Shown: piece after piece, positions 16,739-24,425 of the stretch | Layout of the letters: each line of letters opens with the position of its first letter | Numbering within the stretch: position 1 is the stretch's first letter | From: an uncultured Myxococcaceae bacterium | GTDB lineage: Bacteria > Myxococcota_A > Polyangia > Polyangiales > Ga0077539 | Direction: 5' to 3' | DNA: 64,000 nucleotides | Assembly (NCBI GenBank): GCA_945952225.1 | Contig: CAMFHP010000014.1 | Span: forward strand, 1-64,000 | Made by a program: the position numbers and the translations under genes | Notes under the pieces: model-generated | Told to the model about the DNA's origin: nothing | The model's database searches: none | What the model saw: the letters and a program-made list of their open reading frames with translations, nothing else

Positions 16739-19700
16739 ATGTGGTCGCTTCTACGACGGCTCTACTGGATCTTCCTGGTCGTCCTCATCTCCGGATGTTC
16801 CGGCGGCGGATGTTCGGGCTGTGCGGGCGGCGCCCTGCAGCCCATTCCTGGCGGCTACCCGCTGACCCCTGACACGCGCATCCCCCGCGCGGCGCAGATC
16901 CGCCTCACGGAGAACGGCCTGCGTCGGGTGGAGGCCATCGCGCCCTCGCTCCTCGGCGGCTTCGTGGGCACGGGCATTCCGGTGCCGCGCACGACGCAGA
17001 ACATCACCGTCGGCAAGGTCATCCTGTGCCCCGACAACAACTGTCGCATCAACGTCTCGCTGCCCGCGAGCGAGGCCCTGCGGCTGTCGTTCACCGACCC
17101 CAACGCGATCCTCGCGCGGGTGCGCATCCAGGCCTCGGGTGACATTCCCCTCCGCGCGTGCACGGGCTCGTGCAACGACAACTGCGGCGGAACCTTCTGC
17201 GCCACGATCGCCTCGCCGACCCTCGAAGTGCGCACCACGGCGGGCGGCCATCCGTACCTCGGTCTCAGCACGAAGGTCACCATCGGGCGCGACACGCACG
17301 CGCCGCGGCAGCACTACCACCGCGCCGACGTGGTCTCGCCCACGGGCTCGGGCGACGCGATTCAAGAGACCTCGGGTGAGGGCATCGAGAACGAAGACAT
17401 CCGCTGCGGCGACAGCTGGATCTGCGGCATCGTGAACCTCCTCCGCGGCACGATCATCGGGCAGTTCCGCGGTCAGCTCGCGCAGGCGCTCGGGCCCATT
17501 CAAGACGCGCTCGCGGCCTCGTCGATGCCCTCGCCGCCGGGATGCCCCACGGGCACGCGCGTCGACGGCAGCCGCTGCCGCTACGCCGACAACACGCTCG
17601 TGCCGTCGCTCCTCGGCACGGAGATGCAGGGCAACCTCGGCGCGCTCCTCGCGAGCTTCTCGCCGGGCCTCAACGCGCCGGTGAGCCTCTCGCTCGCGGC
17701 GGGCGACCCGATGCGCGACGGCCAGGTGGTCAACGGCGGCATCACGATCAACATGTTCGGCGCGATGCAGTCGTCGCGACACAGCGCGTGCGTGCCCCGT
17801 CTGCCCGCGCCCGCGACGCCCACGGTGCCCGAGTGGAGCGCGCTGCGCGCCAACCGCGTGCCCGGCACCACCACCGACATCGACCTCGGCATCGGCGTCT
17901 CCGAGGAGTACCTGAACTGGTCGCTCTGGCAGATGTGGGACGCGGGCTTCTTCTGCCTCGCGGCGGGCACGAACCTCTCGCAGATGCTCTCGGCGGGCAC
18001 CTTCGCGGCGCTGCCGCCGCTCAACTCGCTGCGGTCGGTGATCTACCCCGCTGCGAACGGTCCCCTCGCGATCGTGCTGCGCCCGCAGCAGCCGCCGACG
18101 GCGCGCCTCGGGTCGGGCGCGAGCCTCGCGACCAATCCCCTCATCACGATCACGCTGCCCCGCGTGGCGCTCGACTTCTACGCGTGGAGCGAGGAGCGCT
18201 ACGTGCGCTTCATGACGCTCACCACCACCATCTCGCTGCCGGTGAACCTCCAGGCCGACGCGATGGGGCTCCAGCCGTCGATCGGTGAAGCGCGCGTCGA
18301 GATGATCGAGCCCGTGGTCAACACGCAGCTCATCTCGAACAACCCCGAGCTCATCGGGCCCATCGTGCAGAGCATCCTCGGCCCCGCGCTCTCGATGGTT
18401 GGCGGATCGCTGAACCCCATCGCGCTGCCCTCGATCCCGCTGCCCGGCTCCGGGGGAATGTCCCTCGGCGAGGTGCGCATCCAGGTGCCGCCCATGGGCA
18501 TCCAGGGCGTGACCGAGGGGAGCTCGCGCTTCCTCGGCATCTTCGCGTCGCTGGCCTACGTGCCCACGATGGCGCGTCCCGACTCCGCGGAGCTCGACAC
18601 CACGGCGACCCTCGACCGCGTGCAGATCGATCCCGCGCTTTGGACCCGCGACGGCCTGCGCGCCGAGAACCGTCCGCGCGTGACCTTCAGCGTGGGCACG
18701 CCCAACGACTTCGGCCGCGGCGCCGAGTACAGCTACCGCATCGACCGCGGCACCTGGTCGATCTTCTCGCGCGACACGACCTACACCGTGCAGGACTGGT
18801 CCTTCGTCGGTCAGGGCCAGCACACCATCTCGGTGCGCGCGCGCATGGCCGGTGAGCCCGCGACCGCCGACCGCGAGCCCGCGGTGCTGACCTTCACCAT
18901 CGACTCGCTCGCGCCGGTGCTCACCGCGCGCATCGAGGACCGTACGGTGATCGCCGACGCCCACGACGACCAGTCGGCCACCGTCGAGTACGCCTTCGAG
19001 ATCGACCACGGCCCGCGCACCGCGTGGAGCGCCGAGGGCCGCATGGCGCTGCCCGTCGATGCGCGCAACGTCCGCGTGCTCGCCCGCGACGCGGAGCACA
19101 ACGAGACGCAGGTCGACCTCACGGTGACCGAGCCCCACCTGATTCGCGGCGGCGCGTCGACCAACAGCGGCGGCGGTTGCGGATGCAGCGTGCCCGGCTC
19201 GACCACGGCCGCGCCGAAGGGCCTCTACGGTCTCCTCGCGCTCCTCGGTGCGACGGTGCTCTCCGCGCGTCGTCGTCGTCGCGCGCCGGGCCGTGCGATG
19301 GCCGCGGTGACGGCCTCGCTCGCCCTCGGGGCGGTGGCCAACGGCTGCGCCGATCCCTCGACGGCGACGCCTCCGCCGACGTGCGTGTCGGGGCAGATGT
19401 TGTGTTCGAACCGCTGCATCACGGTGCAGACCTGCTCGAACACGTGCATGCCGGGCTTTCAGCGCACGGGCTCGCCCACGCTCAACATGTCGACGTGCAA
19501 CTACGACCAGTCGTCGTGCTCGTGCATGGAGCTGCCCGCGCTCAACGCGGGCGCCGTGGGATCGCACCTGCACATGGCGGCAGCGCGCGACGGCACGCTG
19601 TGGTTCTCGGCGTACTCCGCGGGCGATCCTGCGGGGGTGAAGTACGGCGACCTCGTGCTCGGTCGCTGGCGCTCGGAGACCATGTCGGTCGACTGGACCC

Positions 19701-20827
19701 ACGTCGACGGCGTGCCCGCGAGCGGCATGATCGCGGGCTCGGTGCGCGGCTGGCGCGCGGGCATCGGCGATCCCGGTGACGACGTCGGGCAGTTCAACTC
19801 GATCGCGGTGGGCAGCGACGGCAACGTGCGCATCGCCTACTTCGACGCGACGAACAACAAGCTCAAGTTCGCGAGCTGCACGGGCACCACCTGCACGACG
19901 CACACGGTCGACACGAACGGCGCCAACGGGCGCTACGCGTCGCTGGTGCTCCTCGACGGCGACGTGCCCGCGATCGCGTACCGGGCCGCGGGGCAGGGCA
20001 TGGGCGCGTTCAACGCCGTGGTGCGCTTCGCGAAGGCCAACAACGCCACGCCGCGCGCCTCGTCGGACTGGACCATCAGCGACGTCTCGACGCTCGCGAG
20101 CCAGTGCCGCCCCGCCGAGTGCGGCACGGGTACGGTGTGCCTCACGAGCGGTCAGTGCGGCCCGCGTCCCATGAACGCGAGCGAGGTGTTCTCGGCGACG
20201 ACGGTCGAAGCGCTGCAGCCCGGCGCGCACTTCGTGAACCTGGTCTCGGGCCCCGGCGGACGCCTCGCCGTGGTGTGGTACCACCGCGACCGCGGCAACC
20301 TCATGCTCGCCACGGGCGACGTGATGGGGCGCTTCACGGCCCCGGTGGTGCTCGACGGCGAGGGCGCGATGATGGCCGACACGGGCGACCGCGGGGTGTA
20401 CGCGACGGCGGCGTTCGCGGCCGACGGGGCGCTCCACGTGGCCTACGTCGACGGGTGGGAGGAGCGGCTGCTCTACGCCCGCGTGGTCGACGGGCGCGTG
20501 ATGGGAACGCCCTCGGTGATCGACGACGGCGGCGGCGTCGACGCGACGGGCTTCGACGACGGGCGGCACATCGTGGGCGACAGCGCGACGATCTCGGTGG
20601 CGGGCGACGGCACCGTGCGCGTGGCCTACCAGGACTCGACCGCGGGCACGCTGCGCATCGCGACGCGCGCCGCGATGGCCACCACGTGGACGCTCCGCGT
20701 GGCCGACTCGATGAACCACACGGGGTACTGGGCCACCACGGCGGGCGACAACGTCGGCACCTGGTGGCGCGACCTCTCGACGGCGGGCGCGGCCCGCTAC
20801 GGCGTGCGCGTCTTCTCGCTACGCTGA
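16739..20827 (+). CDS. surface lipoprotein with internal MYXO-CTERM segment joined to a second lipoprotein-like half
   Basis: 1362 residues from ATG 16739, preceded by a GGAG Shine-Dalgarno. The N-terminus (MWSLLRRLYWIFLVVLISGC) is a lipoprotein signal followed by SGGGCSGCAGG. Residues ~30-810 form a large exported region with Cys pairs and, near its end, Ig-like strands (VTFSVGTPNDFGRGAEYSYR). About residues 808-850 contain GGGCGCSVPGS, a hydrophobic stretch (GLYGLLALLGATVLSA) and RRRRR, a complete MYXO-CTERM sorting signal. Normally a protein ends there. Here the frame runs on through MAAVTASLALGAVANGC (from 19298), a second lipoprotein-like signal, into ~500 residues of propeller-like repeats (GTLWFSAYSAGD, NVRIAYFDATNNKLKF). 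It is either a true fusion or two genes read through; an internal start at 19298 is possible. Confidence 0.78.
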   Translation: MWSLLRRLYWIFLVVLISGCSGGGCSGCAGGALQPIPGGYPLTPDTRIPRAAQIRLTENGLRRVEAIAPSLLGGFVGTGIPVPRTTQNITVGKVILCPDNNCRINVSLPASEALRLSFTDPNAILARVRIQASGDIPLRACTGSCNDNCGGTFCATIASPTLEVRTTAGGHPYLGLSTKVTIGRDTHAPRQHYHRADVVSPTGSGDAIQETSGEGIENEDIRCGDSWICGIVNLLRGTIIGQFRGQLAQALGPIQDALAASSMPSPPGCPTGTRVDGSRCRYADNTLVPSLLGTEMQGNLGALLASFSPGLNAPVSLSLAAGDPMRDGQVVNGGITINMFGAMQSSRHSACVPRLPAPATPTVPEWSALRANRVPGTTTDIDLGIGVSEEYLNWSLWQMWDAGFFCLAAGTNLSQMLSAGTFAALPPLNSLRSVIYPAANGPLAIVLRPQQPPTARLGSGASLATNPLITITLPRVALDFYAWSEERYVRFMTLTTTISLPVNLQADAMGLQPSIGEARVEMIEPVVNTQLISNNPELIGPIVQSILGPALSMVGGSLNPIALPSIPLPGSGGMSLGEVRIQVPPMGIQGVTEGSSRFLGIFASLAYVPTMARPDSAELDTTATLDRVQIDPALWTRDGLRAENRPRVTFSVGTPNDFGRGAEYSYRIDRGTWSIFSRDTTYTVQDWSFVGQGQHTISVRARMAGEPATADREPAVLTFTIDSLAPVLTARIEDRTVIADAHDDQSATVEYAFEIDHGPRTAWSAEGRMALPVDARNVRVLARDAEHNETQVDLTVTEPHLIRGGASTNSGGGCGCSVPGSTTAAPKGLYGLLALLGATVLSARRRRRAPGRAMAAVTASLALGAVANGCADPSTATPPPTCVSGQMLCSNRCITVQTCSNTCMPGFQRTGSPTLNMSTCNYDQSSCSCMELPALNAGAVGSHLHMAAARDGTLWFSAYSAGDPAGVKYGDLVLGRWRSETMSVDWTHVDGVPASGMIAGSVRGWRAGIGDPGDDVGQFNSIAVGSDGNVRIAYFDATNNKLKFASCTGTTCTTHTVDTNGANGRYASLVLLDGDVPAIAYRAAGQGMGAFNAVVRFAKANNATPRASSDWTISDVSTLASQCRPAECGTGTVCLTSGQCGPRPMNASEVFSATTVEALQPGAHFVNLVSGPGGRLAVVWYHRDRGNLMLATGDVMGRFTAPVVLDGEGAMMADTGDRGVYATAAFAADGALHVAYVDGWEERLLYARVVDGRVMGTPSVIDDGGGVDATGFDDGRHIVGDSATISVAGDGTVRVAYQDSTAGTLRIATRAAMATTWTLRVADSMNHTGYWATTAGDNVGTWWRDLSTAGAARYGVRVFSLR

Positions 20828-21055
20828 CCCGCGCGGAATCTCGTCGAGGGGCACGAGCCGTGTGGCCGGGCCCCCGACGCGGGCGCGCTCCTCCGCCACG
20901 ATCGACAGCAGCTCGCGCTGCGTCACCACCCCCGCAGAAAGAAGCTGGCACATCACGCGGTCTGCGCGCGTGCGCTCGTGCGCCGTGTGTGCCGTGCCCT
21001 GCGCAGCGGCATGGAGCTGCGCGCGGAGTGCACCTCGAAGTTCGAGGAGCGCCAT
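20819..21055 (-). CDS. small hypothetical protein, 78 aa
   Basis: ATG 21055 to 20819, overlapping the convergent surface-protein gene by 9 bp. The sequence (MALLELRGALRAQLHAAAQ, then RVMCQLLSAGVVTQRELLSIVAEE) looks helical and soluble, with one His/Ala-rich segment. I do not recognise it. A helix-turn-helix-like part (VTQRELLSIVAEERARVG) is conceivable. Codon use fits the genome and it fills an otherwise empty stretch, but no clear Shine-Dalgarno is visible, so it could be spurious. Confidence 0.4.
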   Translation of the reverse strand: MALLELRGALRAQLHAAAQGTAHTAHERTRADRVMCQLLSAGVVTQRELLSIVAEERARVGGPATRLVPLDEIPRGSA

Positions 21056-21067
21056 GTGTTTTGCGTC

Positions 21068-21087
21068 GGAGATCCGCACAGATCTCC
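21068..21087. promoter_or_regulatory. inverted repeat GGAGATC-6-GATCTCC upstream of the small gene
   Basis: Perfect 7-bp arms with a 6-nt loop (CGCACA), 12 bp upstream of ATG 21055 on the minus strand. It could be an operator or a leader hairpin. No function is assigned. Confidence 0.35.
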
Positions 21088-21182
21088 ATTGCCAGCGGCG
21101 GTGGTTGTGATCCAATTTCGCGCCGAGGACGGGCGTCGGGAGGACGGTCCGTCATCATTGAACGCGTGGGCTTTGGTGTTCA

Positions 21183-21267
21183 GCCGGGATGGCGGAACGG
21201 TAGACGCAGGGGGCTTAAAACCCCTGGGGGCGGAAGCTCTGTGCGGGTTCGAAACCCGCTCCCGGCA
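21183..21267 (+). tRNA. tRNA-Leu (anticodon TAA)
   Basis: Cloverleaf of 85 nt. Acceptor arms GCCGGGA and TCCCGGC pair perfectly, with discriminator A at 21267. The anticodon loop CTTAAAA gives anticodon TAA at 21216-21218. A long variable arm marks a class II tRNA, as expected for leucine. The T arm GCGGG-TTCGAAA-CCCGC (21243-21259) is perfect. The full 3' CCA is not encoded (CC then G), so it would be added after transcription. It reads UUA and, by wobble, UUG codons, which are rare in this GC-rich genome. No direct repeat of its 3' end was seen nearby, so there is no sign of an integrated element. Confidence 0.96.
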
Positions 21268-21355
21268 CCGGAAGGGATGCGTGCGTCTTGTGGAGACCGC
21301 GCGACGAAGATGCGTTCGTCGCGACGTCACGCGGGCGCGTGGCGTGGCGGTGTGT

Positions 21356-21604
21356 TCAGCCGCGGGCGGCGAGCTTGCTCTCGAGGAGCGTCGCCACGCT
21401 GGCGAGGGTCGTGAAGAGCTTGTACTCCGACTCCTCGACCTTGACCTTGTAGCGCTTCTCGACGTCCGTGATGATCTCGATGGCCTGCATCGAGTCGACG
21501 CCGAGCTCGCGGAGGGGCTTGTCGTCACCAACCGCGCTCTCGTCGCACTCGATGATCTCGGCGATCAACGCGCGGAGCTCGTCTTTGAGGGCCTGCTGCG
21601 ACAT
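21356..21604 (-). CDS. acyl carrier protein (second of two)
   Basis: 82 residues, normal ACP length, acidic and helical. The phosphopantetheine site is LGVDSMQ with Ser38. The Met at the position after Ser (usually Leu) is a common variant. It is preceded by a GAGAGGA Shine-Dalgarno and lies 14 bp downstream of the other ACP gene, so the two are one transcript. ACPs carry acyl chains as thioesters on phosphopantetheine. Two consecutive ACPs facing a ketosynthase pair and an alpha-oxoamine synthase suggest dedicated carriers for that pathway, not the general fatty-acid ACP. No phosphopantetheinyl transferase is in the window. Confidence 0.95.
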   Translation of the reverse strand: MSQQALKDELRALIAEIIECDESAVGDDKPLRELGVDSMQAIEIITDVEKRYKVKVEESEYKLFTTLASVATLLESKLAARG

Positions 21605-21618
21605 CGCGGTGGTTCCTC

Positions 21619-21864
21619 TCAGCCCAGGCGCTTCTGCACGAGGTCGACGAGCTGACCCACGGTCTGGATCCCCACGAGCTGGTCGTCGGGGATGCGGATC
21701 TTGAGCTCGCGCTCGAGGCTGCCGATCACTTCGAGGGTGTTGAGCGAATCGAGCCCGAGGTCGCTGATGCGCGCGGTCTCCGAGGCGATGGTGATGTCAC
21801 GCTCCGCCACCTCGGTGGCGATGCGCTGGAACTGCTTCAGAAGCTCGTCGCGTGCGATGGTCAT
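21619..21864 (-). CDS. acyl carrier protein (first of two)
   Basis: 81 residues from ATG 21864 (MTIARDELLKQFQRIATEVA), with attachment motif LGLDSLNT and Ser40. Shine-Dalgarno GGGAG lies just upstream. It differs clearly from the downstream ACP (helix II ...LEVIGSLERELKIRIPDD), so the pair is not a recent duplication and probably has separate jobs, for example one holding the extender and one the growing chain. It is transcribed from a promoter with a perfect TTGACA -35 (21935-21940), divergent from the ketosynthase gene. Confidence 0.95.
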   Translation of the reverse strand: MTIARDELLKQFQRIATEVAERDITIASETARISDLGLDSLNTLEVIGSLERELKIRIPDDQLVGIQTVGQLVDLVQKRLG

Positions 21865-21910
21865 GATCTCTCCCGTGCGCGTGTCTGGCGCTTGTTTCAA
21901 AGGGCGCGCG

Positions 21911-21940
21911 TACATCGCAACGACACCCCCACACTGTCAA
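21911..21940 (-). promoter_or_regulatory. promoter TTGACA-18-GATGTA of the ACP pair
   Basis: On the minus strand, TTGACA (21940-21935) and GATGTA (21916-21911) have an 18-bp spacer. The predicted leader is ~40 nt with a Shine-Dalgarno. This is the best consensus -35 in the window, suggesting strong expression. Confidence 0.55.
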
Positions 21941-22025
21941 GCGCGACGCTTCCGTCGCCGTGGCCACTGCGCTTGCCGCATTCCATGCGTTGCGGTGCGC
22001 ATCACGCTACGCACCGGCGGGGCGC

Positions 22026-22055
22026 TTGCGCAGCGCGAAGGCACGGCGGTATAGG
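22026..22055 (+). promoter_or_regulatory. promoter TTGCGC-18-TATAGG of the ketosynthase operon
   Basis: TTGCGC 22026-22031, 18-bp spacer, TATAGG 22050-22055, then 9 nt to ATG 22065, implying a leaderless start. The 7-mer GCGCTTG occurs at 21888, 21969 and 22022 and inverted at 21938-21944, spread across the divergent promoter region. Confidence 0.5.
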
Positions 22056-22064
22056 CCCGCGCGC

Positions 22065-23312
22065 ATGACGCCTCGCGTGTACGTCACCGGCATGGGCGTG
22101 GTGAGCGCCCTCGGGCTCGGACGAAGAGACTTCTGGCAGTCGCTCCTCGCGGGGCGCAACGCTGCCGCGCCTGTCACCCTCTTCGACGCGAGCAACCTCG
22201 ACCGCAACATCGCCGCGGAGGTGAAGGGCTATCGCCCCGAAGATCACCTCACCGCGCGCGAGCAGCGCGACGTCGGACGCTGCTCGGGCATGGCCATCGC
22301 CGCCGCGCGCATGGCCGTCGCCGACGCGGGCCTCGACGACGCGCACCTCCGCTCGACGCGCGCCGCGGTGGTCATCGGCACCACGATGGGCGAGGCCGAC
22401 ATGCTCTCGCGCATCGACGACGGATGGATCCGTCACGGCCGCGCGTCGGTGACCGCGCAGGACTTCGCGCGCTACTCGCCGTCGTTCCTCCCGCTGCACG
22501 TGGGCCGCGCGCTCGGGTGTCGCGGTCAGGTGCTCACACTGCCCGCCGCGTGCGCCGCGGGCAACTACGCCATCGGCTACGCCGCGGACCTCCTTCGCGC
22601 CGGTCGCGCCGACGTGGTGATCACCGGCGCCGCGGAGATGATCGAGGAGCTTCAGTACTGCGGCTTCCTCCGCCTCGGCGCGCTCGCGCCCGACCGCTGC
22701 CAGCCCTTCGATCTCAACCGCGGGGGGCTGCTCCTCGGCGAGGGCGCCGGTGTGCTCGTGCTCGAATCCGAAGCCCACGCCGTGCGCCGCGGCGCGACCG
22801 CGCTCGCCGAGGTCGGCGGCTACGGCATCGCGTGCGATGCGTACCACATCACCCGTCCGCACCCCGAGGCCACGGGCACGGTGCGCGCGCTCCGCGAGGC
22901 CATCGCGCGCTCGGGGCTCACGCCCGACGAGGTCGACTTCGTGAACGCCCACGGCACCGCGACGCGCGCCAACGATCAGGTCGAGGCGCGGGCCATGCGC
23001 GAGGTCTTCGGCGATCGCCGTGTGCCCATCTCCAGCGTGAAGAGCATGATCGGTCACACCATGGGCGCCGCGAGCGCCATCGAGGCTGTCACCTGCATCG
23101 AGACCGTGCTCTCGGGGGTGTATCCGCCGACGATCCACTACGAGACGCCCGACCCCGAGTGCGACCTCGACGTGGTGGCGAATGTGCCGCGTCGCGGGGC
23201 CTCCGACGTGGTGATCAACAACTCGCTCGCCTTCGGCGGCTACGACGCGCTCGTGTGCTTCGCGCGCGTCGGACGGCTCCCTCCGCCCTCGGACCGCGAG
23301 GTGTCGCGATGA
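22065..23312 (+). CDS. beta-ketoacyl-ACP synthase (KAS II / FabF-like), active form
   Basis: 415 residues. The full thiolase-fold catalytic triad is present: Cys163 in PAACAAGNYAIG, His296 in VNAHGTATRANDQ, and His331 in SSVKSMIGHTMGAAS, plus the C-terminal NNSLAFGGYDALVCF motif. It should catalyse decarboxylative Claisen condensation of an acyl primer with malonyl-ACP. It overlaps the next gene by ATGA (23309-23312), so the two ketosynthases are probably translated together and form a heterodimer like KS-CLF pairs. Housekeeping FabF normally sits with fabD/fabG/acpP; none is here, which favours a specialised pathway. Start by TATAGG box and homology; the frame is open further upstream without homology. 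Confidence 0.93.
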   Translation: MTPRVYVTGMGVVSALGLGRRDFWQSLLAGRNAAAPVTLFDASNLDRNIAAEVKGYRPEDHLTAREQRDVGRCSGMAIAAARMAVADAGLDDAHLRSTRAAVVIGTTMGEADMLSRIDDGWIRHGRASVTAQDFARYSPSFLPLHVGRALGCRGQVLTLPAACAAGNYAIGYAADLLRAGRADVVITGAAEMIEELQYCGFLRLGALAPDRCQPFDLNRGGLLLGEGAGVLVLESEAHAVRRGATALAEVGGYGIACDAYHITRPHPEATGTVRALREAIARSGLTPDEVDFVNAHGTATRANDQVEARAMREVFGDRRVPISSVKSMIGHTMGAASAIEAVTCIETVLSGVYPPTIHYETPDPECDLDVVANVPRRGASDVVINNSLAFGGYDALVCFARVGRLPPPSDREVSR

Positions 23313-24424
23313 TCCCCCTCGCGCTCACGGGCTTCGGCGCGGTGTCGCCGTTGGGCATGGGATTCGAAGCGTTCGGCGCGGGCTACGACGACCCGTCGCG
23401 CGAGGTCTTCTCGACGACGAGCGATCTCTTCGACCTCGGTCCGTATCCCGGCGCGCGCGTGGCCGAGGTGCGGGGCTTCGACGCGGCGAAGATCCTTGGA
23501 GACAAGGGCCTGCGCAACAACGACCGGCTCACGAAGCTCTACCTCGTGGCGGCCCGCGACGCGCTCGCCCACGCGGGGCTCAAGTCCGGCGGCGCATGGA
23601 CGCTCTACGGCCCCGACGACGTGGGCGTCGCCGGCGCGAACGCGTACGGGAGCCTGGAGGCGATCCACGAGCTCAACCTCGTCGCCCGCCTCGAAGACCC
23701 GCGGTACATCAGCCCGGCGCGCTTTCCCAACACGGTGATCAACAGCTCGCTGGGCTACGTGAGCATCTGGGACGACCTCCGCGCCTTCAACGCCACGGTG
23801 GTCAACGGCCCCGCGGGCGCGCTCGACGCCGTGGGATGCGCCGCGATGTACCTCGCCTCGAAGCGCGCGAAGGCCGCGCTCGTGGGCGGCGGCGAGGCCC
23901 TCAGCGAGCTGTTGCACTTCGGGCTCCACCGCACGGGCATGCTCGACGGCGGCGCGGTCTCCGGCGAGGGCGCGGCCTTCGCGGTGATGGAGCCCCTCGC
24001 GGCGGCGCGCGCGCGCGGCGCGACGGTGCACGCGCGGGTGGCGGGCTACGGCAACGCGTTCGAATCGCCCGAGGGAGACGCGCTCTTCGCGCCCTCGTCG
24101 CTCGCGCTCGAACGCGCGATCGGTGACGCGCTCGCCGAGGCCCGCATCGAAGCGTCGCAGGTCGAACTGGTGCTCACGGGCGCCTCGTCGTGGGCGCCCA
24201 TGGATGCGCCCGAAGCGAAGGCCCTCGACGCGTCGCTCCCGGGCGCACGTCGCGAGGCGGTGAAGGCCCGCACGGGCGAGACGCTCGGCGCGTCGGGCGC
24301 GTTCGCGATGGCGGTGGCCGCGCGGCGGCTGGCGTCGGGCGCGGCAAAGACGGTGGTGATCCCCGCGCTGGGGTTCTTTGGCAACGCGTCGGCCCTGGTG
24401 CTGCGACGCGCAGAGGATGAGTGA
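23309..24424 (+). CDS. ketosynthase-like protein without catalytic residues (chain-length-factor-like partner)
   Basis: 371 residues, clearly thiolase-fold (MIPLALTGFGAVSPLGMGFE, ALVGGGEALSELL, GFFGNASALVLRR) and collinear with the upstream KS. All three catalytic positions are replaced: Cys by Pro168 (NGPAGALDAVG), the first His by Gly291 (VLTGASSWAP), and the second His by Glu324 (VKARTGETLGASG). It cannot catalyse condensation by the known mechanism. In type II polyketide systems such a partner (KS-beta/CLF) shapes the pocket and sets chain length, but there the Cys is usually Gln. Overlap with the KS gene by 4 bp argues for 1:1 stoichiometry. At 371 aa it is shorter than a typical KS. Confidence 0.85.
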   Translation: MIPLALTGFGAVSPLGMGFEAFGAGYDDPSREVFSTTSDLFDLGPYPGARVAEVRGFDAAKILGDKGLRNNDRLTKLYLVAARDALAHAGLKSGGAWTLYGPDDVGVAGANAYGSLEAIHELNLVARLEDPRYISPARFPNTVINSSLGYVSIWDDLRAFNATVVNGPAGALDAVGCAAMYLASKRAKAALVGGGEALSELLHFGLHRTGMLDGGAVSGEGAAFAVMEPLAAARARGATVHARVAGYGNAFESPEGDALFAPSSLALERAIGDALAEARIEASQVELVLTGASSWAPMDAPEAKALDASLPGARREAVKARTGETLGASGAFAMAVAARRLASGAAKTVVIPALGFFGNASALVLRRAEDE

Positions 24425-24425
24425 C

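Noticed and set aside
21183-21267. tRNA-Leu as an integration site
   Set aside because: No direct repeat of the tRNA 3' end and no integrase gene were seen within the window.
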